Made by a program: the position numbers and the translations under genes
DNA from: Clostridium merdae
GTDB taxonomy: Bacteria; Bacillota; Clostridia; Oscillospirales; Acutalibacteraceae
DNA: 64,000 nucleotides
Assembly: GCF_900176635.1 (NCBI RefSeq)
Contig: NZ_FXLN01000004.1
Location: 1,260,231-1,324,230, forward strand
Direction: 5' to 3'
Notes under the pieces: generated by a model
Database searches by the model: none
What the model saw: only the letters and a program-made list of their open reading frames with translations
Told to the model about the DNA's origin: nothing
Shown: positions 45,252 to 53,178 of the stretch, one piece after another
Numbering within the stretch: the first letter of the stretch is position 1
Layout: each line of letters begins with the position of its first letter

Positions 45252-45283
45252 ACCCCACACTTTATTTTAAAGGAGAATTTGTA

Positions 45284-46579
45284 ATGAGCAATCAATCAAA
45301 TCATCAATGGAAATTTGAAACACTTCAGCTTCATGTAGGCCAGGAGCAGCCGGACCCCGCTTCTGACGCAAGAGCTGTTCCCATTTACCAAACGACCTCG
45401 TATGTATTTAAAAACAGCAAACATGCGGCAGACCGCTTTGGTCTGGCGGATGCAGGCAATATCTACGGCCGCCTGACCAATAGTACACAGGATGTATTTG
45501 AAAAGCGAATTGCTGCCTTAGAGGGAGGAGTCGCCGCATTGGCTGTGGCCTCGGGTGCGTCTGCTGTAACGTATACCATTCTTAATTTGGCACAGGCAGG
45601 CGACCATATTGTTGCCGCCAAAACCATTTACGGCGGCACTTACACTTTGCTGGCTCACACCCTGACGCAGTATGGCATCACCACCACCTTTGTGGACCCC
45701 GACGAAAACGGAAGCTTTGAGACAGCCATTCAAGAGAATACGAAAGCAGTATTCATAGAGAGCCTCGGCAACCCGAACTCCAACGTAATCGACGTAGAGC
45801 AAATTGCCGCCATCGCTCATAAGAATGGCATTCCGTTGGTGATAGACAGCACCTTTACTCCCCCAAATCTGTTTCGCCCCCTTGAGCATGGAGCAGATAT
45901 TGTAATTCACTCCGCTACTAAGTTTATTGGCGGTCACGGCACGACGCTTGGCGGTGTTATTATTGACTCTGGTAAATTTGACTGGGCAGCCTCTGGTAAA
46001 TTCCCCGGGCTTACCGAGCCAACCCCAAGCTACCACGGCTTGAGCTTTTCGAGAGATGTAGGAGCCGCCGCATTCGTAACCAGAATCCGTGCGATTTTAC
46101 TGCGTGACACGGGCAGTGCCATTTCTCCTTTCAACGCGTTTCTTCTCCTGCAAGGGCTTGAAACTCTATCTCTTCGCGTGGAACGCCATGTGGAAAACAC
46201 CCTCAAAGTCATTGACTTTTTGAGGAACCACCCGAAGGTTGAGCATGTAAACCACCCTGCCCAGAAAGACAGCCCCTACCACGCTCTGTATCAAAAATAC
46301 TTCCCCCATGGTGCGGGTTCTATTTTTACCTTTGAGGTAAAGGGCGGCGCCGAAGAAGCTACTAAATTCATTGATCATCTTCAGCTTTTTTCTTTGCTCG
46401 CGAATGTAGCGGACGTAAAATCGCTGGTGATTCATCCGGCGTCTACCACCCACTCTCAGCTAAACGCAGAGGAGTTGCAGGAGCAGGGGATTAAGCCCAA
46501 TACCGTTCGCCTTTCCATTGGCACAGAGCATATTGATGATATTCTTTACGATTTGCAGCAGGCACTTGACACTATTTAA
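45284..46579 (+). CDS. metY: O-acetylhomoserine sulfhydrylase (aminocarboxypropyltransferase)
   Basis: 431 residues from the ATG at 45284, after AGGAG. A Cys/Met-metabolism PLP enzyme; the PLP lysine lies in IVIHSATKFIGGHGTTLGGV, and RLTNSTQDVFEKRIAALEGG and HPASTTHSQL are typical of the MetY group, which makes homocysteine from O-acetylhomoserine and sulfide. A second, distinct copy is at 59492. It is preceded by a leader peptide and followed by a strong terminator. Confidence 0.93.
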   Translation: MSNQSNHQWKFETLQLHVGQEQPDPASDARAVPIYQTTSYVFKNSKHAADRFGLADAGNIYGRLTNSTQDVFEKRIAALEGGVAALAVASGASAVTYTILNLAQAGDHIVAAKTIYGGTYTLLAHTLTQYGITTTFVDPDENGSFETAIQENTKAVFIESLGNPNSNVIDVEQIAAIAHKNGIPLVIDSTFTPPNLFRPLEHGADIVIHSATKFIGGHGTTLGGVIIDSGKFDWAASGKFPGLTEPTPSYHGLSFSRDVGAAAFVTRIRAILLRDTGSAISPFNAFLLLQGLETLSLRVERHVENTLKVIDFLRNHPKVEHVNHPAQKDSPYHALYQKYFPHGAGSIFTFEVKGGAEEATKFIDHLQLFSLLANVADVKSLVIHPASTTHSQLNAEELQEQGIKPNTVRLSIGTEHIDDILYDLQQALDTI

Positions 46580-46633
46580 ACATTCATCACTCATTTTAAT
46601 ATACCCTCAATCCCAACCTCCAAATAAATATAA

Positions 46634-46680
46634 AAAGAAGCGGCTGTGTTTTCAATTACGAAGAACACAGCCGCTTCTTT
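46634..46680 (+). terminator. Terminator of metY
   Basis: 17-bp perfect stem (46634-46650 with 46664-46680), 13-base loop, then CATTTTAT. Apart from this, 46580-46871 shows nothing further. Confidence 0.88.
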
Positions 46681-46871
46681 CATTTTATCTCTGAATGGTA
46701 GACCACTGTAACGAAAGCCTTGGAGCAAGATAGGATATTGACGACTTCTTAATATTCACGTTGGCCCAATTTCACTTTCATGGTAAAATCTTAAAGAGCA
46801 GTTAAAAAGGCATTCCCAATCAAGCGCGGGACCTTCCAGCATGATATTCTGGTGGAGAAGGAGGTGTTCAT

Positions 46872-47774
46872 ATGCACGCATGGGAACAAATACAACAAAC
46901 CATAGAATTCATTGAGTATCATTTGGATGAAGAAATCAGCATAGAAAGTCTTGCAAAAATGGCATCTTTATCCCCTTTTTACTATCAGCGGCTGTTTCGC
47001 CGACTGGTTAAAAAACCGGTTGCCGAGTATATAAAACTCCGCCGTATGGCAAAGGCAACGGAGGCATTGCTCCAAAAAGACAAGCGCATTTTGGACATTG
47101 CAATCGGCCTTGGTTTCTCCTCCCACGAGCACTTCTCCCGCACCTTTAAAAGCACCTTCGGGATGACACCGGACGAATACCGGAAAAACCCGCAAACACT
47201 GAACCATATGACAAAGCCCGAGCTTTCGCTTTACTACACTCTGATTGATGAAGGTGTGCCCTTAATCACTGACGGAATTGTTCTGGAAATAAACAGACGG
47301 GAAATTGCGGAGCCGGTTTATTTTACTGGCGTAAAAAAGGACATACCGATTCCATTTATAGAAGGACTGGGGATTGAATCTGGCATTGACCCGCTGGAAG
47401 CTCTTTGGGGTAGCTTTCATGAGCAGAAACAAACCCTACTTGGACTTGCTGAGAATACTGAAGAAATTGGTGTGGCATATCCGTGCTTGGAGGATGGCTT
47501 CTTCAGCTATTTTGCAGGTGCAAGGTCTGGTCATGCAAAGGCACCGAACGGATTTATGCTTTGGGAGCTACCACCAGGCAAGTATCTCATTTGTTCCTTT
47601 GAAGCGGAGAACTTTCAGACACTTGTTATGGATGCCCTTTACAAAGCACAACAATATGTTTACAACACGTGGCTACCGAACCACAAGCTGCAAACCGAGG
47701 CCTTTTGTGCGGAGCGATATGCGAGCCATTCGCCTGAAACCACAAACATGGAAGTATGGCTGAAACTGATATAA
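46872..47774 (+). CDS. AraC-family regulator with GyrI-like effector domain
   Basis: 300 residues. The AraC double HTH is at the N-terminus (about 8-106: ISIESLAKMASLSPFYYQRL and ILDIAIGLGFSSHEHFSRTF), and the C-terminal 170 residues form a GyrI/Rob-like small-molecule domain (LWELPPGKYLICSFEAE). Regulators of this build respond to drugs or lipophilic compounds. ATG after AAGGAGG. The neighbour is a chloramphenicol acetyltransferase, so a resistance context is plausible but the target is not identified. Confidence 0.92.
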   Translation: MHAWEQIQQTIEFIEYHLDEEISIESLAKMASLSPFYYQRLFRRLVKKPVAEYIKLRRMAKATEALLQKDKRILDIAIGLGFSSHEHFSRTFKSTFGMTPDEYRKNPQTLNHMTKPELSLYYTLIDEGVPLITDGIVLEINRREIAEPVYFTGVKKDIPIPFIEGLGIESGIDPLEALWGSFHEQKQTLLGLAENTEEIGVAYPCLEDGFFSYFAGARSGHAKAPNGFMLWELPPGKYLICSFEAENFQTLVMDALYKAQQYVYNTWLPNHKLQTEAFCAERYASHSPETTNMEVWLKLI

Positions 47775-47787
47775 TCCTTTTACGCAC

Positions 47788-47825
47788 AAAGCACCGGGAA
47801 GTCGTTATGTACTTTCCGGTGCTTT
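47788..47825 (+). terminator. Terminator of the AraC-type gene
   Basis: 15-bp stem with one G-T pair (47788-47802 with 47811-47825), ending in TTTTCC. Confidence 0.85.
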
Positions 47826-47931
47826 TCCATATTAAGACGATAGAAGTCTACCAAAATTTATGGTACGATAATCTTAAACAAAATAACTCTATGGATTCAA
47901 ATTATTTCTAACATTAAGGAGGTACATGAAA

Positions 47932-47961
47932 ATGGTTAAAACGAGAAATAATGCCTCTTAA
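47932..47961 (+). CDS. Nine-codon leader peptide of the acetyltransferase gene
   Basis: ATG at 47932, nine bases after AAGGAGG (47916-47922), coding MVKTRNNAS then TAA. Another in-frame ATG at 47926 is only three bases from the site. The inducible cat-86 gene of Bacillus has a nine-codon leader beginning MVKT, whose nascent peptide stalls the ribosome when chloramphenicol is present. Length, opening residues and the last Ser agree with that leader as I recall it. Confidence 0.8.
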   Translation: MVKTRNNAS

Positions 47962-47986
47962 AATACATTCTATAATTTTAGGAGGC
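47953..47986 (+). promoter_or_regulatory. Translational attenuator stem masking the cat ribosome site
   Basis: Bases 47953-47964 (end of leader) pair with 47975-47986 over 12 bp with one G-T, loop 10 bases. The right arm contains TAGGAGG, the ribosome site for the gene at 47994. A second pairing block (AATAAT with ATTAT at 47991-47995) may extend it over the start codon. A ribosome held in the leader would open the stem, as in cat-86 and ermC. Confidence 0.85.
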
Positions 47987-47993
47987 TAATATT

Positions 47994-48641
47994 ATGAACT
48001 TTATTGAAATACAAATGGAGCAATGGGCAAGAAAAGAGCACTACGAACATTATATAAACAATGTTCGTTGCTCTTATAGCATAACGGTAGACATCGATAT
48101 TACAAATCTGCAAATTCGCTTAAAAGAACGAGGATTAAAAGCCTACCCCGCGCAAATTTTTATGCTTTCTACTGTGGTAAATCAATTGCCGGAGTTTCGA
48201 ATGACAGTCAATGCCGAACAGCGTTTGGGTTATTGGGAGATAATCGACCCCGTATATACCGTTTTGAATTCGGATACAAAAACCTTTTCAACCATATGGA
48301 CAAAGCATACCCACTGTTTTGATACCTTCTATCGTGCTTATTTGCAAAATACAGCACAGTATGCCAATGGAAAGCTGTTTCCACAGGAGCATGTTGCACC
48401 CAATACTTTTACTATCTCCAGCGTTCCGTGGTTGGATTTTTCAGCGTTTAATATCAATGTTTTTTCAGACGGGAAGTATCTCTTGCCGATCTTCACCATT
48501 GGGAAATATAAAGAGGAAAACAATAAAATCAAGATGCCCCTTGCCATCCAATGCCATCATGCGGTCTGCGATGGCTACCATGTTGGAAAATTCGTAGAAA
48601 TTCTGCAACAAATGGCTACAGATTGCGATGAGTGGTTGTAA
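47994..48641 (+). CDS. cat: Type A chloramphenicol O-acetyltransferase
   Basis: 215 residues. It acetylates chloramphenicol at the 3-hydroxyl with acetyl-CoA. The catalytic histidine is in IQCHHAVCDGYHVGKFVE, the active-site serine in TISSVPWLDFSAFNIN, and the N-terminal RKEHYEHYINNVRCSYSITV matches the clostridial/catP-like group, though clearly diverged. Length is normal (CAT about 215-220). The leader and stem in front argue that the gene is a drug-induced resistance gene rather than a xenobiotic-acetyltransferase relative. Neighbouring composition is more AT-rich than the core genes, consistent with gain by transfer. Confidence 0.9.
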   Translation: MNFIEIQMEQWARKEHYEHYINNVRCSYSITVDIDITNLQIRLKERGLKAYPAQIFMLSTVVNQLPEFRMTVNAEQRLGYWEIIDPVYTVLNSDTKTFSTIWTKHTHCFDTFYRAYLQNTAQYANGKLFPQEHVAPNTFTISSVPWLDFSAFNINVFSDGKYLLPIFTIGKYKEENNKIKMPLAIQCHHAVCDGYHVGKFVEILQQMATDCDEWL

Positions 48642-48718
48642 AATAAACTGTTTTAAAAGTTAGTAGAAGCATTTTATACTTTGGTACCGAATTCACATTT
48701 GTGATTCGAGGTGAAGCA

Positions 48719-49642
48719 GTGGACTATAAAAACGATAGTTGTTGGAAAGATGTGCAAAAACATTTACCCTTAGATAATAGACTTACTTCAAATACCGCTC
48801 CACTAGAGAAATTCATGACTATTGGGAACATAAATTTGCATATTGACCATTACACGGTTGAAAAGCCCCTGGCACGTATTGTACTATTTCACGGAGTAGG
48901 TGGAAATGGTCGGCTACTTTCGTTTATTGCTTTTCCGTTGATGAAAAATGGATTTGAAATAATCTGTCCAGATTTACCTTTATATGGGTGTACGAAATAT
49001 AGCGGTAGCATTACTTACGATATGTGGGTGGATTGCGGAGTTCAAGTGGTGAATCAGTTTCACCGCGATACGGTACCAATTTTTCTTTTCGGGTTAAGTG
49101 CGGGAGGAATGCTTGCCTACCAAGTAGCAACCAGATGTTCCGATATAAGTGGTATCATTGCAACCTGTATTCTCGATCAACGAAATAAGCATATCAGAAA
49201 AATGACAGCTCGCAGTCCCTTTATTGCGGTGATTGGAAACGCTTTGCTTTCTGCCACTCACAGAATAATCGGTTCGTTAAAAATACCTATGAAACTGGTG
49301 GCGAATATGAGGGCAATAGCAAACAATAATGACCTTGCAGAATTGCTGATGAGAGACAAAAAATCATCCGGCGCAAGTGTACCGCTATCGTTCATTCACT
49401 CTATGCTCAATCCGATTATTGATGTTGAGCCGGAATGTTTTACTCAGTGTCCATTTCTTTTGGTACACCCCGAAAACGACCGTTGGACAGATATTCGCCT
49501 TAGCAAATTGTTTTTTGATAGACTTGCTTGCAATAAGGAGCTACACATATTGGAGGGAGCAGGGCACTTTCCTGTTGAAGCAAAAGGGCTAAAGCAATTA
49601 GAAGAATTTTGCACGGAATTTATATGTAAGCACATACAATGA
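48719..49642 (+). CDS. Alpha/beta hydrolase
   Basis: 307 residues from GTG 48719 (GAGGTG upstream); a GTG at 48701 has none. The fold is clear: oxyanion region LFHGVGGNGR, nucleophile elbow GLSAGG, acid D in HPENDRW and histidine in EGAGHFP. No signal peptide. A cap region (about 140-215) is basic and helical. Substrate unknown. It lies 78 bases after cat, without a clear terminator between, so co-transcription is possible. Confidence 0.88.
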   Translation: MDYKNDSCWKDVQKHLPLDNRLTSNTAPLEKFMTIGNINLHIDHYTVEKPLARIVLFHGVGGNGRLLSFIAFPLMKNGFEIICPDLPLYGCTKYSGSITYDMWVDCGVQVVNQFHRDTVPIFLFGLSAGGMLAYQVATRCSDISGIIATCILDQRNKHIRKMTARSPFIAVIGNALLSATHRIIGSLKIPMKLVANMRAIANNNDLAELLMRDKKSSGASVPLSFIHSMLNPIIDVEPECFTQCPFLLVHPENDRWTDIRLSKLFFDRLACNKELHILEGAGHFPVEAKGLKQLEEFCTEFICKHIQ

Positions 49643-49705
49643 GCAAATATTCCTTAGCAAGCCGAATCCAGTTCTATCAAAGCTTACCTAACTTATTAAG
49701 AAATT

Positions 49706-49740
49706 GAGCCGTTGCGTCTTAATTTAAGATGCAACGGCTC
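49706..49740. terminator. Terminator between convergent genes
   Basis: GAGCCGTTGC...GCAACGGCTC (49706-49715, 49731-49740) with an inner TCTTAA/TTAAGA extension; T-rich on either side. Confidence 0.75.
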
Positions 49741-49789
49741 TTACTTTATCTAAAGACCCAAACAGTTCATTTAAATATTGGAATATTGG

Positions 49790-50650
49790 TTATTGTTTTC
49801 CAAAATAATGTTGCAATGCTTTCCCCATATATTCCGATGCACCTACACCGTATTTTTTGTCGGTAACATTGATGAAAATTGGATTGGTAAGGTAGTTTTC
49901 AATCATAGATGTCCAGTAATTTTCCCCTACATCAAAGCTGCTGTTACTTTGATTACACCAGTCGACTAGTTCTCGAACCACTTCTTGAACTTCTTTTGCA
50001 GATACATCCTTACTGAAATCTGCAGTAAGCTTTCGGGTAAGCAAATCCGTCTTTGCAATTGATTGTTCAACATCAATTGTTTCTGCATCCTCAACCAATA
50101 TTTTCTCCAGATTCTTTTCCGAAGCTTTCACATAGTTTTCTATACTACCATATTGCTTAACCGCCAGTTCTGCAATCTCTAATTCCTTTGATTTTATTTC
50201 ATTCACCATTTCATCAAATTTATCTAAATCTCCAAACTTTTTCACGATTGCATCTGTATGCGTTCTTTTAAACTCATCTAGTGCTGTAAAATAATCGCTC
50301 ATATCAAATTCTTCAAAATCCATAACTGTTTCTCCTTTTTCCAGTTTTTCTAATAAATTAAGCAGTCTATTGAGTCGATCTCGCTTCATTTGAATGAGAG
50401 CTTTCTGCTTTTTAAAAGCTTCCATTTTATTAAATGTTGCGTCATCCATAATTTCTTTTATTTCTTTCAACGTAAAGTCCAACTCTTTAAAAAATAGAAT
50501 CTGTTGTAATACCCCTAGAGAAGCATCATCGTATAATCGGTAGCCTGCATCGGTCACTTGGGATGGCTTAAATAGATCAATTTCATCATAAAATTGAAGA
50601 GTTCTAACGCTGACACCCGTTAACAAAGAAATTTGTTTTACTGTTTTCAT
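49790..50650 (-). CDS. MerR-family regulator with TipAS-type ligand domain
   Basis: 286 residues. MerR HTH at 1-70 (VKQISLLTGVSVRTLQFYDE, with DAGYRLYDD), a coiled coil (about 75-110), and a TipAS-like antibiotic-recognition domain at about 155-280 (ending GVGASEYMGKALQHYF). Such regulators (TipAL, Mta) bind thiopeptides or other drugs and turn on efflux genes. No efflux gene lies next to it, so its regulon is elsewhere or limited to itself. ATG after AAGGAG. Confidence 0.92.
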   Translation of the reverse strand: MKTVKQISLLTGVSVRTLQFYDEIDLFKPSQVTDAGYRLYDDASLGVLQQILFFKELDFTLKEIKEIMDDATFNKMEAFKKQKALIQMKRDRLNRLLNLLEKLEKGETVMDFEEFDMSDYFTALDEFKRTHTDAIVKKFGDLDKFDEMVNEIKSKELEIAELAVKQYGSIENYVKASEKNLEKILVEDAETIDVEQSIAKTDLLTRKLTADFSKDVSAKEVQEVVRELVDWCNQSNSSFDVGENYWTSMIENYLTNPIFINVTDKKYGVGASEYMGKALQHYFGKQ

Positions 50651-50805
50651 CCTTAAACTCCTTTCGAAACCTAGCTTTTACAATCAATCACCCTATTGTA
50701 AAAGTCGTTATCCTTCTCGTTGTTGTTTACAGCATACCCTATCACGTTACGTGAGAGTCAATCCCTTTTTTCATATTTTATTTATTCTTCTATTAAAAAG
50801 AAAAG

Positions 50806-50846
50806 CGGAACCGTTACTCACTGCTTAGTGGAGCATGCCGGTTCCG
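50806..50846 (-). terminator. Terminator of the YhfC-lipoprotein pair
   Basis: CGGAACCG/CGGTTCCG (50806-50813, 50839-50846) with an inner CACT/AGTG helix; on the minus strand followed by CTTTTCTTTTT. The remaining 50651-50800 holds only the presumed MerR promoter area, without a clear box. Confidence 0.8.
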
Positions 50847-50923
50847 TCTTACTTTTATTAACTTACTTACAGCCTAACCGCGAAAGAATCTCTCTCGCTC
50901 CAAAATCTATGCAATTGAACTCT

Positions 50924-51358
50924 TTATTTATAAAATAGTCCGGCCAGCTTCATATCCTTTGTAAAGGATATGGTGTATACGAATGCCTTTTTCTCATATT
51001 GGGCTTTTGCAACTGCTACCGCATATTCCACTTTTGTTTTGGGATCTGTGGAGCTGGATACATTTATTTCTTTTACCTCTTGGAACACACCGCCCTCTGC
51101 AATTGCTTGAAAGACCGGAGCAAGTGCTTCATCTGTTAATGCTGTTTTCATTGCATCATCACTAATTTCGCGCAAGGCTTCGCCGTCCTGCTCATTTACC
51201 GCTGTAATTACCTTTGATGTAGCAGCTTTTACCTTATCCGTATCAAAATCGGAAGAAAGCGGCTTTTGCCCACCGCACGCAGTAAGAATTGCAACACACA
51301 GCGTCAACACCACAGTAATCGCAAATACTTTGTTAAGCTTCCATTTTCTCTGTTCCAC
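50924..51358 (-). CDS. DUF3887-type lipoprotein
   Basis: 144 residues from GTG 51358, eight bases after GGAGG. A signal peptide ends in the lipobox LTACGG (Cys about 27), so the protein should be lipid-anchored outside the membrane. The rest is a compact alpha+beta domain (DGEALREISDDAMKTAL...) like DUF3887/NTF2-like proteins. Function unknown. It overlaps the YhfC gene by 26 bases, implying a common role. Confidence 0.8.
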   Translation of the reverse strand: MEQRKWKLNKVFAITVVLTLCVAILTACGGQKPLSSDFDTDKVKAATSKVITAVNEQDGEALREISDDAMKTALTDEALAPVFQAIAEGGVFQEVKEINVSSSTDPKTKVEYAVAVAKAQYEKKAFVYTISFTKDMKLAGLFYK

Positions 51359-51986
51359 TAAGTATTCCTCCTTGTAAATAAAGCTTTCGAGACAGAAACA
51401 CATATGCACCAATACACAAAACCATTGCTCCAAAAATCAACTCTACAATTCCAACCGGTATTCCATACTTGGTAAGCAAAGGCAAAACAGAATCCACCAC
51501 TCCATGTAACACAATGGCTACCAAAAGGTAGCGAAAGCGCTGGCCAGTTTGAAACCCATTCCAAACAATTACTGTTAAAAACAGGTGAAGCAGCACAGCG
51601 AGAACCCGCTCAAGAAGTGCCATCTTTAAATCGCCAAATGTGTAGCCTTGTAAAAACAGAGGAACCAATACAAGAGATGCTTCCATCCCTCCGTGACCCA
51701 GCCCAAACAGCAGGGGCTGGGCTATGGTGCACTTGGCGGGGCGAAGCAAAAATTGCTTACATAAAAAGCGAAAGCCCTCTTCAAACACACCGGCAGAAAG
51801 GCCGATCACAACCACCGCTAATATGGGGTCGAGCGTAGCAAACATGGTAAAGCCTACACTTTTGCTCAATAGCGCCAGTAAAGGGATGCGCAAAAGCGGC
51901 TGTGAAACAAAAAAGCACGCTGCTCCCAACAAAACCCACAGCAAAACTTTCAAAAGCTTACCGCAATTTCGTTTTTTTGTATTCAA
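51333..51986 (-). CDS. YhfC-family intramembrane protease-like protein
   Basis: 217 residues, TTG start at 51986. Six or so hydrophobic segments. The paired-glutamate motif FEEGFRFLCKQFLL and LLFGLGHGGMEASLV match YhfC, a distant relative of CPBP/Abi intramembrane peptidases. It is shorter than the Bacillus protein (about 250), seeming to lack the first helix. Its coupling with a DUF3887 lipoprotein is noteworthy, as DUF3887 often travels with CPBP-like proteins. Confidence 0.78.
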   Translation of the reverse strand: MNTKKRNCGKLLKVLLWVLLGAACFFVSQPLLRIPLLALLSKSVGFTMFATLDPILAVVVIGLSAGVFEEGFRFLCKQFLLRPAKCTIAQPLLFGLGHGGMEASLVLVPLFLQGYTFGDLKMALLERVLAVLLHLFLTVIVWNGFQTGQRFRYLLVAIVLHGVVDSVLPLLTKYGIPVGIVELIFGAMVLCIGAYVFLSRKLYLQGGILSGTEKMEA

Positions 51987-52012
51987 CTCCTTTTCTCCTC
52001 TCTATTCAAAAT

Positions 52013-52039
52013 AAAAAAACGCCAACCGGCAATTTGGCG
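52013..52039 (-). terminator. Terminator or attenuator before yhfC
   Basis: On the minus strand CGCCAA/TTGGCG (52039-52034, 52025-52020) then seven Ts, ending 26 bases before the YhfC start. It may end the pyrB-pyrI-ppa transcript or attenuate entry into yhfC. A second palindrome AACCTGCTTTAAAGCTGGTT lies just before it (52061-52042). Confidence 0.75.
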
Positions 52040-52228
52040 GCAACCAGCTTTAAAGCAGGTTCCCAACACAGTGCCGATTAGCGAAAAAAACGACCGGAAG
52101 CATCGGTAAATCCCGGCAAAATACAACAGAGTAAGCGGAACGCTCCGCTCATAGCCGGATACTTCTATTGTAAACTCCTCCCAAACTCTATCCATTATCG
52201 GGATTCATCAAGAGAGCTTCTTCGTTTT

Positions 52229-52759
52229 TTATTTGCAAAAATTTTCTAAATAGCTATCCAAAGCCGCTTCAATAATTCGTACAGCCTCTTCACGACCGCT
52301 TACTTCTTTAACAGCAGTCTCTTTGTTCTCCAGTTCCTTGTAAACACGGAAGAAATGAGACATCTCATCAAAAATATGAGTAGGTAGCTCATTAATGTCT
52401 TGATACTGGTTATAGGTGGGGTCGTTAAACGGGATTGCAATAATTTTTTCGTCACTACGGCCGCCGTCTAACATAGAAATAACACCAATGGGGAAGCAGC
52501 GAACCAGAGTGTGGGGCTCAAGGGGTTCAGAGCAAAGCACAAGAACGTCGAGCGGGTCACGGTCATCACCGTAGGTTCTAGGGATAAAGCCATAGTTTGC
52601 CGGGTAGTGAGTGGAGGTATAAAGGATACGGTCCAAAATAATCATACCGGTTTCTTTATCCAGCTCATACTTTTTCTTGCTGCCCTTCGAAATCTCGATT
52701 ACCGCAATAAAATCGGAAGGGTTAATTCTTTTGGGAGACATATCATGCCAAATATTCAT
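52229..52759 (-). CDS. ppa: Inorganic pyrophosphatase, family I
   Basis: 176 residues. It hydrolyses PPi. The metal-binding acids are in YGDDRDPLDVLVL and the N-terminal EISKGSKKKYELDKETG is characteristic. ATG overlaps the pyrI stop (ATGA). PPi removal alongside pyrimidine synthesis is reasonable since the OPRT step yields PPi. Confidence 0.95.
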   Translation of the reverse strand: MNIWHDMSPKRINPSDFIAVIEISKGSKKKYELDKETGMIILDRILYTSTHYPANYGFIPRTYGDDRDPLDVLVLCSEPLEPHTLVRCFPIGVISMLDGGRSDEKIIAIPFNDPTYNQYQDINELPTHIFDEMSHFFRVYKELENKETAVKEVSGREEAVRIIEAALDSYLENFCK

Positions 52760-53178
52760 TTTTGAAACTCCTGTTCACAGTATATGCAGCGGTAAAGCTG
52801 CGATTTTTCATTACAAAGCCGAAAAATATGATCAACGCCCTCCTCCGCGTTACTAATGCAGCGCGGATTTTTGCAGCGGATCACATTTGTTACTTGCTTT
52901 GGAAGCTCCAAGCTTCTTTTCTCAACGATTTTCCCCATATCAATCACATTGATGGTAATATTATGGTCTATTACCCCCAGAATGTCAAGATTCAAATCCG
53001 TTTTTCCCTCAATCTTGATAATGTCTTTTTTACCCAGTCGATTGCTCTTGGCATTTTTAATAATGGCGATACTTAAATCCAGAGAATCCAGCCCCAACAA
53101 GTGGTACACCTGCATACCAGAGCCTGCTTGAATGTGGTCGATTACAATACCGTGCTCGAGGCTATCAATATTCAGCAT
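52756..53178 (-). CDS. pyrI: Aspartate carbamoyltransferase regulatory subunit
   Basis: 140 residues. The N-terminal allosteric domain (GIVIDHIQAGSGMQVYHLLG) binds nucleotides; the zinc domain has CKNPRC and CIYC. It joins PyrB into the allosteric holoenzyme. The start lies within the last 7 bases of pyrB. Confidence 0.96.
   Translation of the reverse strand: MLNIDSLEHGIVIDHIQAGSGMQVYHLLGLDSLDLSIAIIKNAKSNRLGKKDIIKIEGKTDLNLDILGVIDHNITINVIDMGKIVEKRSLELPKQVTNVIRCKNPRCISNAEEGVDHIFRLCNEKSQLYRCIYCEQEFQK

Noticed and set aside
46872..51986. Prophage or integrative element carrying the cat region
   Set aside because: The block is accessory in character, but no integrase, relaxase, att repeats or tRNA target is visible.
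51983..52195. 70-codon frame overlapping the YhfC start (ATGA-like)
   Set aside because: Tempting because of the overlap, but it has no ribosome site and it reads through a palindrome and a T7 terminator, so it is best seen as leader sequence.
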